Part shown: positions 23,399-33,247 of the stretch, piece by piece
How positions within the stretch are numbered: position 1 is the first letter of the stretch
Layout: each line of letters opens with the position of its first letter
Source: Peptoclostridium acidaminophilum DSM 3953
Lineage (GTDB): Bacteria; Bacillota; Clostridia; Peptostreptococcales; Peptostreptococcaceae
DNA length: 64,000 nt
NCBI RefSeq assembly: GCF_000597865.1
Contig: NZ_CP007452.1
Coordinates: 1,991,183-2,055,182 of the forward strand
Reading direction: 5' to 3'
The notes under the pieces: model-generated
The model's input: the letters and a program-made list of their open reading frames with translations, nothing else
Databases searched by the model: none
Told to the model about the DNA's origin: nothing
Translations under genes and position numbers: made by a program

Positions 23399-24631
23399 TT
23401 ACGCCATAAACCCTGCATGCTTTTTTATGAGATTTATTTCATCAGCTATTCTCTGCTTCCATGTTTTCATTTTTTCTTCTGATGTTTTTATTGCTGCTCT
23501 ACGAATATCATCAACTTTATACCTTGAACATAATAAATTTTCGATAAGTTCTACTGCTTTCTCATTATTATTCACATAGAATCCATTTATCCCATGATCA
23601 ATAAACCCTTCAGTAGTTCCATCCTTTTGTACAATGACCACAGCACCTGCTGCTAACATTTCATGGAATACATTCGTTAAGTTACATACATCATTTAATG
23701 AAAAAGAAGCCATCGCAAGTTTACACATTACATTCATTGTTTTAATATCAATATTCCCCATATAAGTGACACGATCTTCAATGTCTAGTTCTTTTATAAG
23801 TTTGGTAATACTATCAAAATATGAATTACCAATAGTTTTATTTGGGCCCGCTAAATATAGATGAATATCTCTTCCTCTTTTTTTTAATTCCGCGATTATT
23901 TTCACCACTCTATCTTGTCTTTTCCATGAGTCAAACCGAGCAACATGAAATATAAATGGCTTTTTTACTAATGTTCTTGAATATTCCTCAATATCTGCAT
24001 CCTCAATAATAGGAGCCTTGTTGACTCCATTAATCCAATAGTAAAATTCAAACGGTGGCTTCTTTTCTCCCCAAATCACTTTTTTGACAAGGTCACCTCT
24101 CGAACCATCATTTGTTACTAAAAGAAAATTTTTCTTAGTCTTAAATGCTCGATATTCTGTTATATGCCTTATCGAAACATATTTTTTCCCTTTTTTTTGA
24201 ATCTTATCCCATAAAAATGTACCATACAGTCTTTGCCCAAAAGGAACATTATATTTTTTTGCCACCATTCTTACAACACTTGTAGATGAACCATGTGCAT
24301 ATACAAAATCATATTTTTCACTACTTAGAGCTTTTTTCACTGATTTTTTTAGATTTGAATACGTAACAAACCTTCTTTGCAGACTTAAATCAGTTTCTAC
24401 TATATCCCAAATATGTGATTTTTTTAACCAATCTGCTTTAATATTTAAATTTTCATATTTATATTCCGGGCGATATGCAGAATTTAGAATCACAAAATCA
24501 ATTTGATGCCCTTCTTCAACAAGTCCCATAAGCGGTTTGTTAAATGAGGGTAGGCCCTGAGGTTCAATTTCTCCATCAAAAAGACACTCTCGAAAACCTG
24601 GCCATGGTGGTGTAACATATAATATTTTCAT
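23399..24631 (-). CDS. Glycosyltransferase, GT4-like
   Basis: A 410-residue GT-B fold protein. The N-terminal domain starts MKILYVTPPWPGFRECLFDG. The C-terminal donor domain has FIFHVARFDSWKRQDRVVKI (about 252-271), HLYLAGPN, VTYMGNI and a poorly conserved E-x7-E region, NVFHEMLAAGAVVIVQ. It probably adds one sugar to the lipid-linked repeat unit in the cytoplasm. Donor and acceptor cannot be predicted. It lies between wzx and licD. Confidence 0.85.
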   Translation of the reverse strand: MKILYVTPPWPGFRECLFDGEIEPQGLPSFNKPLMGLVEEGHQIDFVILNSAYRPEYKYENLNIKADWLKKSHIWDIVETDLSLQRRFVTYSNLKKSVKKALSSEKYDFVYAHGSSTSVVRMVAKKYNVPFGQRLYGTFLWDKIQKKGKKYVSIRHITEYRAFKTKKNFLLVTNDGSRGDLVKKVIWGEKKPPFEFYYWINGVNKAPIIEDADIEEYSRTLVKKPFIFHVARFDSWKRQDRVVKIIAELKKRGRDIHLYLAGPNKTIGNSYFDSITKLIKELDIEDRVTYMGNIDIKTMNVMCKLAMASFSLNDVCNLTNVFHEMLAAGAVVIVQKDGTTEGFIDHGINGFYVNNNEKAVELIENLLCSRYKVDDIRRAAIKTSEEKMKTWKQRIADEINLIKKHAGFMA

Positions 24632-24799
24632 AAAACTTACTCCTCATATAATTTGATTGTTGGCAAATTTCCTAATGAATATTGGATATCCCAGTGTGCA
24701 TCAATAATTGATTATCTATATATCAACTTTTGCACCAAATCTTAATCTACAACCAATCTGTATCTTTTCCAATTTAATGGTTATATTTTATCATCAATC

Positions 24800-25648
24800 T
24801 TAATAAACAATTTTTTCATTGATTATATCGATATTCCTATATTTCCCAAGATCTACATCTACAAACTCATGAATAGTTCTACGTTTATCTCTTGGTGGTA
24901 ACTCCATATAATTATTATATATTCGAGTTAAGTAAAAATCATATTGAGCAGGTGCACTATAATAATTATTTTCAAATTTAACTTTAATGGGATCTCCATA
25001 AATATGTTTGTTCATAGTTTGTTTCCTATATCCATATTGGCTACAAAAATTAACAAGATAGTGTGCTTTTTCGTCTTCACTCGTCATGAGGCTATTTGTC
25101 AAAAAATCTATTAAAGCTAATGGTATAAAGTGGGCAATAATTGTTGCAGGTATTTTTAATAATCTCTTAATAAAAATATTTGGTTGTGCATTTTTCAATT
25201 TTACTACTTTTATCCAAAAAAACACTTTAATTAAACTTGCTCTTATTTTTAATGATGTGCCTGTGTTCTTCTTTGAATAATCTAACGGAAATATATCTAC
25301 ATAAATACCTTGATGCATCTTTAGATTCTTTACTCTTTTATCAACCAATAGTGTGTCTTTTAATCGTACTTTGGAAATATACATATTAAAATTCTTATCT
25401 GTTACATGGTTTTGTAAATAAAAATCCTTATGTAGTTGATCTTTACATATACTACAGAACCTATCATAATCTTTTCTTTCCATTGCAATATCCAGATCAT
25501 CATCCCAAGGAATAAAACCACTATGACGAATAGCGCCTAATAAAGTACCCCCAACCAAGTAATATTTGATATTATTTAAATCACATATCCGAGCAATCTC
25601 ATTTAAAATTAGCAACTCTGCTAATTGTACTTTTCTCAATTTCTTCAT
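24800..25648 (-). CDS. LicD-family phosphotransferase
   Basis: The 282-residue protein has the LicD nucleotidyltransferase-fold signature: [20 protein letters not shown] followed by [13 protein letters not shown], starting at residue 34. The family attaches phosphocholine or related alditol phosphates (from CDP-activated donors) to surface glycans. A CDP-glycerol-making TagD-like gene in the same locus makes glycerol phosphate a possible substrate here, which is inference. The start overlaps the 3' end of the wzy gene by 50 bases. The region 24,632-24,799 between this gene and the glycosyltransferase holds no gene. Confidence 0.85.
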   Translation of the reverse strand: MKKLRKVQLAELLILNEIARICDLNNIKYYLVGGTLLGAIRHSGFIPWDDDLDIAMERKDYDRFCSICKDQLHKDFYLQNHVTDKNFNMYISKVRLKDTLLVDKRVKNLKMHQGIYVDIFPLDYSKKNTGTSLKIRASLIKVFFWIKVVKLKNAQPNIFIKRLLKIPATIIAHFIPLALIDFLTNSLMTSEDEKAHYLVNFCSQYGYRKQTMNKHIYGDPIKVKFENNYYSAPAQYDFYLTRIYNNYMELPPRDKRRTIHEFVDVDLGKYRNIDIINEKIVY

Positions 25649-26884
25649 TTAACCCATTCCTTTCAGTTAAATTATATCCAGCTATTATAAATGAAACTGC
25701 TGTTATTAGCGATATTGATAGCGGATTTCCACTAAAAAACCCACTTATAAATAAAATTACCGTTCTATACCGATAGAAACCTTTTGTTTTTTTAAACAAG
25801 TCATAGTAAATCAATAAATACAACAAAAATCCGAAAATTCCTGTACCAACTAATACATATGCCATAGTATTCACATAAGTGCTCTCTCCGAGGTCATATT
25901 CTGTTTGGATGTTTTTGGCGCCTATATATGTGGCATAGTTCCCATATCCAACTCCAAATATTTTGTTTGGCAATTCAATTCCTCTATAAACTGCAAATCC
26001 TCTCATCACTCTGACATTTTTTGTCGATAAATTTGAATCCGACATAACACGATTGATACTACTTTCTACTATAGGAATCTGTATTACTCCAACAATTAAA
26101 AACACAATAATTATTACTCGAAAAATATGCTTCAATGATATTTTGAATTTATTAAAGGCCCACATACTCCATACAATAAAAGTCATTACTACTGCGGAAC
26201 CTGATCCAGATAATAACAATGCGATAGTGAAAATAATGGATAACACAATATTTTTTCTATTATCATTTTGCACTATTGACTCTTTATAAAATAAGACTAA
26301 TAACAAAGCTGGTATAACATAGTGTGTGAAATGAGCAGGTTCGAAGAAAAAGCCTGACGGTCTATATCCATATTGACTAAATATATTATTATAATCTTCG
26401 ATTAATCTCGTTCCTTGCTTAATTGGCAACCATTTTATATACCACGGCAAAACTATCCCTGCAAAATTATATGCTATATACTGCATAAATAAATACAATG
26501 AATTAACAAATGCTATTATAGTATATAATTTTGCACCTAATCTAATATCAAAATATCTGTCGCCAATGATAATTATTACCATTATATAAAATGAATATCT
26601 AATATATGCTTTTAAGAATTCTGAAATATCAAAGTGTATTTGAACTAAAGCTATACTTAGCGATGTAAATAGTACAAAAAAAATAAAAATAAAAAGAATT
26701 TGTATCTTAGTATTGGGATTCTCTTATTATTTAAAACACATGCTGGTATTAGCATTATGTAAAATAATTCTGGTAATAGTAAAAATGATACGAACCCGCT
26801 ATACTGAGATAATAATGGACTTATAACAATTATTAATGTGCAGATCTTAGTTAATTTAGATATTTGTATCTCACCTTCCCTCAT
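25599..26884 (-). pseudogene. wzy: O-antigen-type polymerase (Wzy), frameshifted
   Basis: Two frames encode one polytopic protein. The first (MREGEIQISKLTKICTLIIV..., from the ATG at 26,884 after AGAGGAATAATA) ends after FFLFLFFLYYLHR. The second takes over in the same T run near 26,678-26,685 and continues as FFVLFTSLSIALVQIHFD and on for about 350 residues of membrane helices. A large extracytoplasmic loop (YRPSGFFFEPAHFTHYVI) has the Wzy/O-antigen ligase look. One added or lost T in the T8 run explains the break. It should join repeat units outside the membrane. If the frameshift is real the polymer would be short or absent unless slippage restores it. Confidence 0.75.
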
Positions 26885-28007
26885 TATTATTCCTCTTATT
26901 GGCATCCAAAGTGTTTTTTAATGCATTAAAATGAGATATCCCTATATTTTCATATGTGTATTTTTTTATAGCTTTCAATGCGTTATTCGCCATTCTTTGA
27001 TGTAAATCTTCATTTACCAGTACTTGTCTTATTGCTCTTTTTAAAGCATCCACATCTCCAACGGGGACTATATATCCATTTTGACCATTTTCAACAAGTT
27101 CAATTCCTGCAATACACATGTTCGTCGTAATCACTGGCAAACCACATGCCATCGCTTCATTAATCACAAGTCCCCATGTATCACTTTCTGTTGGTAAAAC
27201 AAAAACATCTGATGCTTTCATATACTCAAACAGCGTATCTTTTTTTAGGAATCCTGAGAGAATAATATTTTTTAAATTAAGCTTATTTATCTGTTGCTTA
27301 TATGTTTCTTCTAATTCACCTGCTCCAGCAATTATCAGGTGATAATCAGATGGCATACTTGCCCATGCTTCGATTAAAACATCTATTCTTTTACTGCTAA
27401 TAAATCTGCTCGCAGTGATAGCAATCTTCTTTCCATTAATATTTAATTTCTTTCTGGTTTCATTTTTTTCTTGATCGCTGCACAGTCTCTTATTAATTTC
27501 ATATTCATATAAAGATGTAAATGGATGGTAGTAAATAACCTCTTTTTTTGCTTTGAAATACTCAAAATATCTAGCCGCCATGTTCCCACTAGCAAAACAG
27601 GCCGTCGCATTTTTAATAACAAACTCTTTGACAATTTTTTTGAGGGCTGATTTGTTTATAAATGCTCCATCACAATTAAGAAAATATGGGATTTTTTTCA
27701 TCCTACATATTGACGCGAAATATAGTGATATTACTGTAGAGTAATCATACAAAATGACTGCATCATATTTTCCATTCCATAAATCCTTTTTTATGTTTTG
27801 AATATCTTTTTTTACAGTTTCACTACTATCAGATAATATATATCCGGTAAAGTTTTTGAATTCTTTTGAGAACCAGTCAGATAACCTATTATAATCATTA
27901 GTCCTTTCGAAAATTACATCCAACTCCACGTTTTTTCCTAATTCATTAAAAACTGCTACTCTATACGGAGCCGGGAAAATGGATATTATAAGTATTTTAA
28001 TTAACAT
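26871..28007 (-). CDS. Glycosyltransferase, GT4 family
   Basis: The 378-residue protein is a GT-B retaining glycosyltransferase: N-terminal IKILIISIFPAPYRVAVFNE, then donor-domain motifs ITASRFISSKRIDVLIEAW (about 194), LIIAGAGELEETY, ILSGFLKKDTLFEYMKASDVF and the E-x7-E segment ESDTWGLVINEAMACGLPVI (about 272-291). The C-terminal half is well conserved. It adds a sugar to the lipid-linked unit; specificity unknown. It overlaps the wzy start by 14 bases and follows the acetyltransferase gene by two bases. Confidence 0.9.
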   Translation of the reverse strand: MLIKILIISIFPAPYRVAVFNELGKNVELDVIFERTNDYNRLSDWFSKEFKNFTGYILSDSSETVKKDIQNIKKDLWNGKYDAVILYDYSTVISLYFASICRMKKIPYFLNCDGAFINKSALKKIVKEFVIKNATACFASGNMAARYFEYFKAKKEVIYYHPFTSLYEYEINKRLCSDQEKNETRKKLNINGKKIAITASRFISSKRIDVLIEAWASMPSDYHLIIAGAGELEETYKQQINKLNLKNIILSGFLKKDTLFEYMKASDVFVLPTESDTWGLVINEAMACGLPVITTNMCIAGIELVENGQNGYIVPVGDVDALKRAIRQVLVNEDLHQRMANNALKAIKKYTYENIGISHFNALKNTLDANKRNNNEGR

Positions 28008-28009
28008 GA

Positions 28010-28630
28010 CTACTCCTTTACGACTTGTTTTAGAAAGTTCTCAACATTGAGAAATGTTTCGGCATACTCACTAATTTGGGCATCGGAAAAATCCCACCAA
28101 TTAGTTTCATGTAATTTTTCAATTAAATCATCAGAGAGCCTCTTTCGAATAAACTTAGCAGGATTACCACCCCAAATTTCGTATCGACCAACATTTTTAG
28201 TTAATACTGATCCCATTCCAATAATAGCACCATTCTCAATCTTAACTCCGCTTTTAATCAAGCATTTATTTCCAATCCAAACATCATGACCTATAATCGT
28301 TTTTTTACTTGTATTATATTCATGTACAGAAAAATTCTTTTGCATAATATTTTTTCCATCATGGAACACAGGAGAGGTAGATACCCACTCTACAGGGTGA
28401 CTCGCTCCACCAATAATACAATCGTCAGCAATAGAAGAAAAATTGCCTATTTCAGCATTAACAACAGTACAAAAATTTCCTATATACGAATATTTCCCGA
28501 TATGGGTTTTTTCTATTTGTGATCCTGAGCATATTTTTGCTGTTTTATCTATGTTAGAATCTTTTATTGCCGGTATATGCATTTTTTTTATGAATTTTGA
28601 TATTATATACAATAAAAAAGTCATCAACAT
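28010..28630 (-). CDS. Hexapeptide acetyltransferase, CatB/Vat-like
   Basis: The 206-residue protein has left-handed beta-helix repeats (IGKYSYIGNFCTVVNAEIGN) and the catalytic histidine in GGASHPVEWVSTSPVF near residue 78. IIGHDVWIGNKCLIKSGVKI and GMGSVLTKNVGRYEIWGGNP follow, ending with the long C-terminal helix typical of xenobiotic/streptogramin-type acetyltransferases. Here it most likely O- or N-acetylates a sugar of the repeat unit. An N-terminal hydrophobic stretch (MTFLLYIISKF) may associate with the membrane. Tight packing with neighbours shows one operon. Confidence 0.88.
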   Translation of the reverse strand: MLMTFLLYIISKFIKKMHIPAIKDSNIDKTAKICSGSQIEKTHIGKYSYIGNFCTVVNAEIGNFSSIADDCIIGGASHPVEWVSTSPVFHDGKNIMQKNFSVHEYNTSKKTIIGHDVWIGNKCLIKSGVKIENGAIIGMGSVLTKNVGRYEIWGGNPAKFIRKRLSDDLIEKLHETNWWDFSDAQISEYAETFLNVENFLKQVVKE

Positions 28631-28648
28631 CTACCATCCGATCGTCTT

Positions 28649-29773
28649 TTATCTCTTCCAAACCACTCTATTCACATAGTCCGTATAAGACATTATTATT
28701 CTTAAAACTTTTTCAGACACATTTGGCATACTATAATCTCCAACTAACCTCAATGTCTCCTTCCCTTGTGTTTTCAAAATCTCCAGCCCTTGAAGAATTC
28801 TTTCTTTCTTAAGCCCTACCATCATAACCGACGCTTCTTCCATAGCTTCAGGCCTTTCATGAGCTTGTCTTATGTTAAGTGCCTTAAATCCAAGTATCGA
28901 TGACTCTTCACTTATAGTTCCGCTGTCACTAAGAACTGATTTTGCATACTTCTGTAGCTTAACATAATCATTGAACCCCATCGGTTTCATTATCTTAACT
29001 AGCGGATTAAATTCAATGCCTTTTTCCCCAATCATCTTTCTAGTTCTTGGGTGCGTGCTTACGATTAATGGCATCTGGTACTTATCAGCAATCGTATTCA
29101 AAGTATCTACCAAATCCATGAAGTTTTCTTCCGAGCTTATATTTTCTTCTCTGTGAGCCGAAATCACAAAATACCTGCCGTCTTCAAGATTCAGTCTTTC
29201 TAGTACATCTGAATTCTCAATATCATTTTTTCTAGAGTTGATAACCTCAAACATTGGACTTCCAGTCTTTATAACTCTATCAGCAGGAAGACCTTCTCTC
29301 AAAAGATACTCTCTAGCTATATCGCTATATGTCAAGTTAATATCGGCGGTATGATCTACAATCTTTCTATTAGTTTCTTCTGGTACTCTCTGATCAAAGC
29401 ATCTATTTCCTGCTTCCATATGGAAAATTGGAATATGTCTCCTCTTAGCTGCAATGGCACATAAGCAACTGTTAGTATCTCCCAATACGAGAAATGCATC
29501 GGGTTTCACTTCTTCAAGAATAGGGTCAATCTTCACCAGTATATTTCCTATCGTTTCAACTGCTGTTCCTGTTGCAGCATTTAAGAAATAATCTGGTTTC
29601 TTCAAATTAAAATCTTTAAAAAACACCTCATTAAGCTCATAGTCATAATTCTGTCCTGTATGCACCAGTATATGATCAATTGCTTCAGATTCATCTAATT
29701 TATTAATAACAGCTGACAGTCTAATAATCTCTGGTCTTGTTCCGACTACTGTCATGACCTTTAGCTTCTTCAT
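28649..29773 (-). CDS. fnlC: UDP-N-acetyl-hexosamine 2-epimerase for L-FucNAc (FnlC/CapG)
   Basis: A 374-residue non-hydrolysing 2-epimerase distinct from WecB in the same locus. Motifs: VVGTRPEIIRLSAVINKL (9-26), LVHTGQNYDYELNEVFFKD, LGDTNSCLCAIAAKRRHIP, SAHREENISSEENF and SDSGTISEESSILGFKALNI. The HTGQNYDYELNEVFF and SGTISEES variants are those of CapG/FnlC, which convert the FnlB product into UDP-L-FucNAc. It follows fnlB by three bases, completing the fnlA-fnlB-fnlC order known from other loci. Confidence 0.93.
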   Translation of the reverse strand: MKKLKVMTVVGTRPEIIRLSAVINKLDESEAIDHILVHTGQNYDYELNEVFFKDFNLKKPDYFLNAATGTAVETIGNILVKIDPILEEVKPDAFLVLGDTNSCLCAIAAKRRHIPIFHMEAGNRCFDQRVPEETNRKIVDHTADINLTYSDIAREYLLREGLPADRVIKTGSPMFEVINSRKNDIENSDVLERLNLEDGRYFVISAHREENISSEENFMDLVDTLNTIADKYQMPLIVSTHPRTRKMIGEKGIEFNPLVKIMKPMGFNDYVKLQKYAKSVLSDSGTISEESSILGFKALNIRQAHERPEAMEEASVMMVGLKKERILQGLEILKTQGKETLRLVGDYSMPNVSEKVLRIIMSYTDYVNRVVWKR

Positions 29774-29776
29774 TTA

Positions 29777-30886
29777 CTAAACCTCCAAGAAATATGTGTC
29801 TGGCTTTTCCGGATCAAATGCTTCATTTGCCCACATGATGGTCACCATATCTGTTTCGCCCAAATTTGTTATGTTATGAGTATATCCTGTTGGTATATCT
29901 ACAACCTCCAGCTTTTCACCACTAACAAAGTACTCAATAATCTCATCACTATCTATTTTTCTGAATTTGATAACGCCGATTCCACTCACAACTAAGAACT
30001 TTTCGTTTTTTGTATGATGCCAATGATTACCCTTTGTAATCCCTGGTTTAGAAATGTTTATAGAAACTTGGCCTCTTTCTGGGGTTCTTATGAACTCTGT
30101 AAAAGAGCCTCTGTTATCAACATTCATTTTAAGAGGGTAGCTGAATTCAGTTTTTGGCAAGTAGCTTAGGTACGTACTATATAGCTTTTTAGTGAACGAA
30201 TCTGACAAATCTGCAATGCTTAAATCAACTCTGCTCTTCCTAAATCCCTTGATTAATTCAGCTATTTCTCCAAGCTTAATTCCATGTATAGGTTCAACAA
30301 AGCAAAACTGCCCATTTTTATTTTCTTTTCCTTCAATTGCATTTATAAATTCGTTCAACAAATCATCTATATAAATCAAATTCATTTCAACACTCGGATC
30401 GTTTACTTGAATGGGTAAATCATGTGCGATATTGTTACAAAAGGTAGCAACTGCACTATTATAATTAGGCCTGCACCACTTACCAAAAACATTTGGCATC
30501 CTATAAACTAAAACCTTAGCGCCTGTTTCCTGACTATACTTGAACAGTAAATCTTCCCCAGCTCTTTTACTCTTTCCATAAGCATTATCTAATTCCGCTT
30601 GAGTAGATGATGTTATCAATACAGGCGACTTGTTATTGTGCTTTTTTAAAAGCTTTAGCAATTCGGAAGCAAATCCGAAATTGCCTTCCATGAATTCAGC
30701 CTCGTCTTTTGGCCTATTTACGCCAGCGAGATTAAAAACAAACTCACACTCTTTTGTATATTCGTCCAGTAGCTTTTTATCTGTATCCTTGTCAAATTCG
30801 AATACATTCGTATAACCTCTGTTTTTCAACTCAGCTACAAGATTTTTTCCCACAAAGCCTTTAGCTCCTGTGACAAGTATTTTCAT
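29777..30886 (-). CDS. fnlB: Bifunctional 4-reductase/3-epimerase for L-FucNAc (FnlB/CapF)
   Basis: The 369-residue protein has an N-terminal SDR domain (VTGAKGFVGKNLVAEL, 5-20; catalytic AYGKSKRAGEDLL near 113) and a C-terminal cupin domain with the metal-binding motif GNHWHHTKNEKFLVV near 297. This architecture is specific to CapF/FnlB, which epimerises and reduces the keto sugar made by FnlA using NADPH. Length is the family norm. Good ribosome binding site and a 26-base gap after fnlA. Confidence 0.95.
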   Translation of the reverse strand: MKILVTGAKGFVGKNLVAELKNRGYTNVFEFDKDTDKKLLDEYTKECEFVFNLAGVNRPKDEAEFMEGNFGFASELLKLLKKHNNKSPVLITSSTQAELDNAYGKSKRAGEDLLFKYSQETGAKVLVYRMPNVFGKWCRPNYNSAVATFCNNIAHDLPIQVNDPSVEMNLIYIDDLLNEFINAIEGKENKNGQFCFVEPIHGIKLGEIAELIKGFRKSRVDLSIADLSDSFTKKLYSTYLSYLPKTEFSYPLKMNVDNRGSFTEFIRTPERGQVSINISKPGITKGNHWHHTKNEKFLVVSGIGVIKFRKIDSDEIIEYFVSGEKLEVVDIPTGYTHNITNLGETDMVTIMWANEAFDPEKPDTYFLEV

Positions 30887-30912
30887 TATCTATTCCAACC
30901 TTTCGATACTCT

Positions 30913-31968
30913 CTATTCAAACGCTCTCTTAGTGGCAGCCACCTCGTTAAGTGCTAATACTTCATTCAGCTGCTCTCTAACATAGTCCAACTCCAATAAT
31001 TTTTCCTTTATCTGTTCTATATTAAGTCTATCTGTATTATGAGAATTGTACTCTTCCTCTACAGATAACTTCTGATCTCCCTCAACAAAGTACTTGTCAT
31101 AATTAAGATCTCTTTTATCAGCTGGTACTCTAAAGAATCCACCCATGTCCTCTGCTACTACGTGTTCTTCTTTAGTTAGCAATGTTTCATAAAGTTTTTC
31201 ACCATGACGAGTTCCTATTATTTTAATTTCATTATCTGCATTAAATAGCTCTTTTACTGCCTGTGCAAGATCTCCTATTGTTGATGCCGGAGATTTTTGT
31301 ACCATTATATCGCCAGCTTCAGCATTCTGAAATGCAAAGGCCACTAGTTCTACTGCTTCTTCTAGACTCATTAGAAACCTTGTCATATTAGGATCCGTTA
31401 CAGTTAATGGATGTCCATTTTTTATCTGATCTATAAACAAAGGTATAACCGATCCCCTCGATGCCATTACATTTCCATATCTAGTTCCACAAATAAGAGT
31501 CCTATCTGATGGTATGGTTTTAGCTTTTGCAACGAATACCTTTTCCATCATAGCTTTAGATATTCCCATAGCGTTTATAGGGTATGCTGCTTTATCAGTG
31601 GAAAGACAGATTACTTTTTTTACTCCCGCTTCAACTGCTGCCGTTAGTACGTTATCAGTTCCTATAACATTTGTGTTTACCGCTTCAAGCGGAAAGAATT
31701 CACATGAAGGAACTTGCTTCAACGCAGCTGCATGGAACACATAGTCAACTCCATACATTGCATTCTTTACACTCCCAATATCTCTTACATTACCTAAATA
31801 AAACTTAAGTTTATCGTTTTTATATAGCTTTCGCATATCATCTTGTTTTTTCTCATCCCTTGAAAATATACGAATTTCTTTTACTTCTGTATTCAAGAAC
31901 CGTTTCATTACGGCATTGCCAAATGAACCTGTTCCCCCTGTAATCAATAGAGTTTTATCTTTAAACAT
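30913..31968 (-). CDS. fnlA: UDP-GlcNAc 5-inverting 4,6-dehydratase (FnlA/CapE)
   Basis: The 351-residue SDR enzyme begins MFKDKTLLITGGTGSFGNAV (Rossmann motif) and has STDKAAYPINAMGISKAMME near 128-147, where Met replaces the usual catalytic Tyr, as in CapE/FlaA1-type dehydratases. The extended C-terminus fits CapE. It starts UDP-L-FucNAc synthesis from UDP-GlcNAc. fnlA, fnlB and fnlC follow without a break, so L-FucNAc is very probably a component of the polymer. Confidence 0.95.
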   Translation of the reverse strand: MFKDKTLLITGGTGSFGNAVMKRFLNTEVKEIRIFSRDEKKQDDMRKLYKNDKLKFYLGNVRDIGSVKNAMYGVDYVFHAAALKQVPSCEFFPLEAVNTNVIGTDNVLTAAVEAGVKKVICLSTDKAAYPINAMGISKAMMEKVFVAKAKTIPSDRTLICGTRYGNVMASRGSVIPLFIDQIKNGHPLTVTDPNMTRFLMSLEEAVELVAFAFQNAEAGDIMVQKSPASTIGDLAQAVKELFNADNEIKIIGTRHGEKLYETLLTKEEHVVAEDMGGFFRVPADKRDLNYDKYFVEGDQKLSVEEEYNSHNTDRLNIEQIKEKLLELDYVREQLNEVLALNEVAATKRAFE

Positions 31969-31998
31969 TTATAAATCTCCTTTACGATTTGCTATTCA

Positions 31999-33219
31999 TT
32001 AATCCGCCACAACTATACCATTGTAAAATTCATTCAAAATATCCACAGATTTAGATACTGAATAGTTTTCCTTTAAATACCTTCTGCCATTCAACCCCAT
32101 AGTTTCTCTTTTTTTCTTATCGTTAATTAATTTATTTAAATTAGTATTAAATGATTCAATGTTTCCTGCTTCACTCCAGTAGCCTGCATTGGAAGCTTCT
32201 ATCATATCGCCAAAATCAGTATTTATATCTGTCGCCGCTAATACCGGAAGACCGTATTCAAAATACGAAAGTATTCTTGATGGAAAATTCGGTATTGAGA
32301 AATTCCTGCTTAAAAATATCAGACCGATATCTGACTCAATTACCAGTTTCTCATAGTCTTGTCTTGGTAACGCATCTAGCAATTTTGCATTTTGAATGTT
32401 TTCTGATATTAAAAAGTCTCTTATATTATTTCGCTCAGTACCTCTACCTACTAATACAAAGAAAATGTCCTTATTTTCTTTGTTTGCTCTCATTATTTCT
32501 ATAAAAAAATCCAATCCTTGAGGTTTTCCCATATTCCCGCCGTATATAGCTACAATGGAGTTTAACGGTATCCCATATTTTTTCCTAATCGTAAAATCTT
32601 TGGAGATTAATTCCATCGATTGGATTTGTTTTGTATTAGGAAAAATACTCACCTTATTTTTGTCAATCCACTTATTATGTTCTAATATATACTTCCGATT
32701 GGCTTTAGACATGCACCCAATGACTGATGAAACCTTATATAGTTGTTCTTCCTTATATCTGAAAAAATTATGTATGATTCCATTTTTTTTCATCAATCCG
32801 ATATCAACAGCATTTTGGGGGAAAATATCTTTTAGCATAAGATATGAAGGACAATGGAAATACTTCATCGCCCATTTCACAACATCGGCAGAAGTAATTG
32901 GCGGAGTTTCAAACAATATAAAATCGAAGCTTTCGTATTTCAAGTATTTCTTTATTGCGTTTATCAGATAAAATTTCAAGGTGACTACAGATAAGCCTTT
33001 TTGTATTATTCCCACATCGTACATTTTGCCTGTTTTAACACGTAATACTTTAAGTCCCCGTTCTTCTTTCAGTTGGGTTTGTTCAAAATCGCTGCTGCCG
33101 TCTGAAGCTACTACAACAATTTCATTGCCTTTGTTTTTCAATTCTTCTGCTAAATCAGTATAAATTGTTGAGTTCTGTTCAGGACGTGGAAAAACAGTAG
33201 ATATATATAAAATTTTCAA
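31999..33219 (-). CDS. Glycosyltransferase, GT4 family (candidate L-FucNAc transferase)
   Basis: The 406-residue protein starts MKILYISTVFPRPEQNSTIY and has the GT4 donor-domain features SIVAIYGGNMGKPQGLDFFI (about 225), FVLVGRGTERNNI, AKLLDALPRQDYEKLVIESD and the E-rich region FPSRILSYFEYGLPVLA. Enzymes of this shape next to fnlABC are often the L-FucNAc transferase (WbuB-like), so that role is suggested by position, not proven. It precedes fnlA by 30 bases. Confidence 0.85.
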   Translation of the reverse strand: MKILYISTVFPRPEQNSTIYTDLAEELKNKGNEIVVVASDGSSDFEQTQLKEERGLKVLRVKTGKMYDVGIIQKGLSVVTLKFYLINAIKKYLKYESFDFILFETPPITSADVVKWAMKYFHCPSYLMLKDIFPQNAVDIGLMKKNGIIHNFFRYKEEQLYKVSSVIGCMSKANRKYILEHNKWIDKNKVSIFPNTKQIQSMELISKDFTIRKKYGIPLNSIVAIYGGNMGKPQGLDFFIEIMRANKENKDIFFVLVGRGTERNNIRDFLISENIQNAKLLDALPRQDYEKLVIESDIGLIFLSRNFSIPNFPSRILSYFEYGLPVLAATDINTDFGDMIEASNAGYWSEAGNIESFNTNLNKLINDKKKRETMGLNGRRYLKENYSVSKSVDILNEFYNGIVVAD

Positions 33220-33247
33220 ATTTCCACACCTCTTTGACTAGTTGTTC

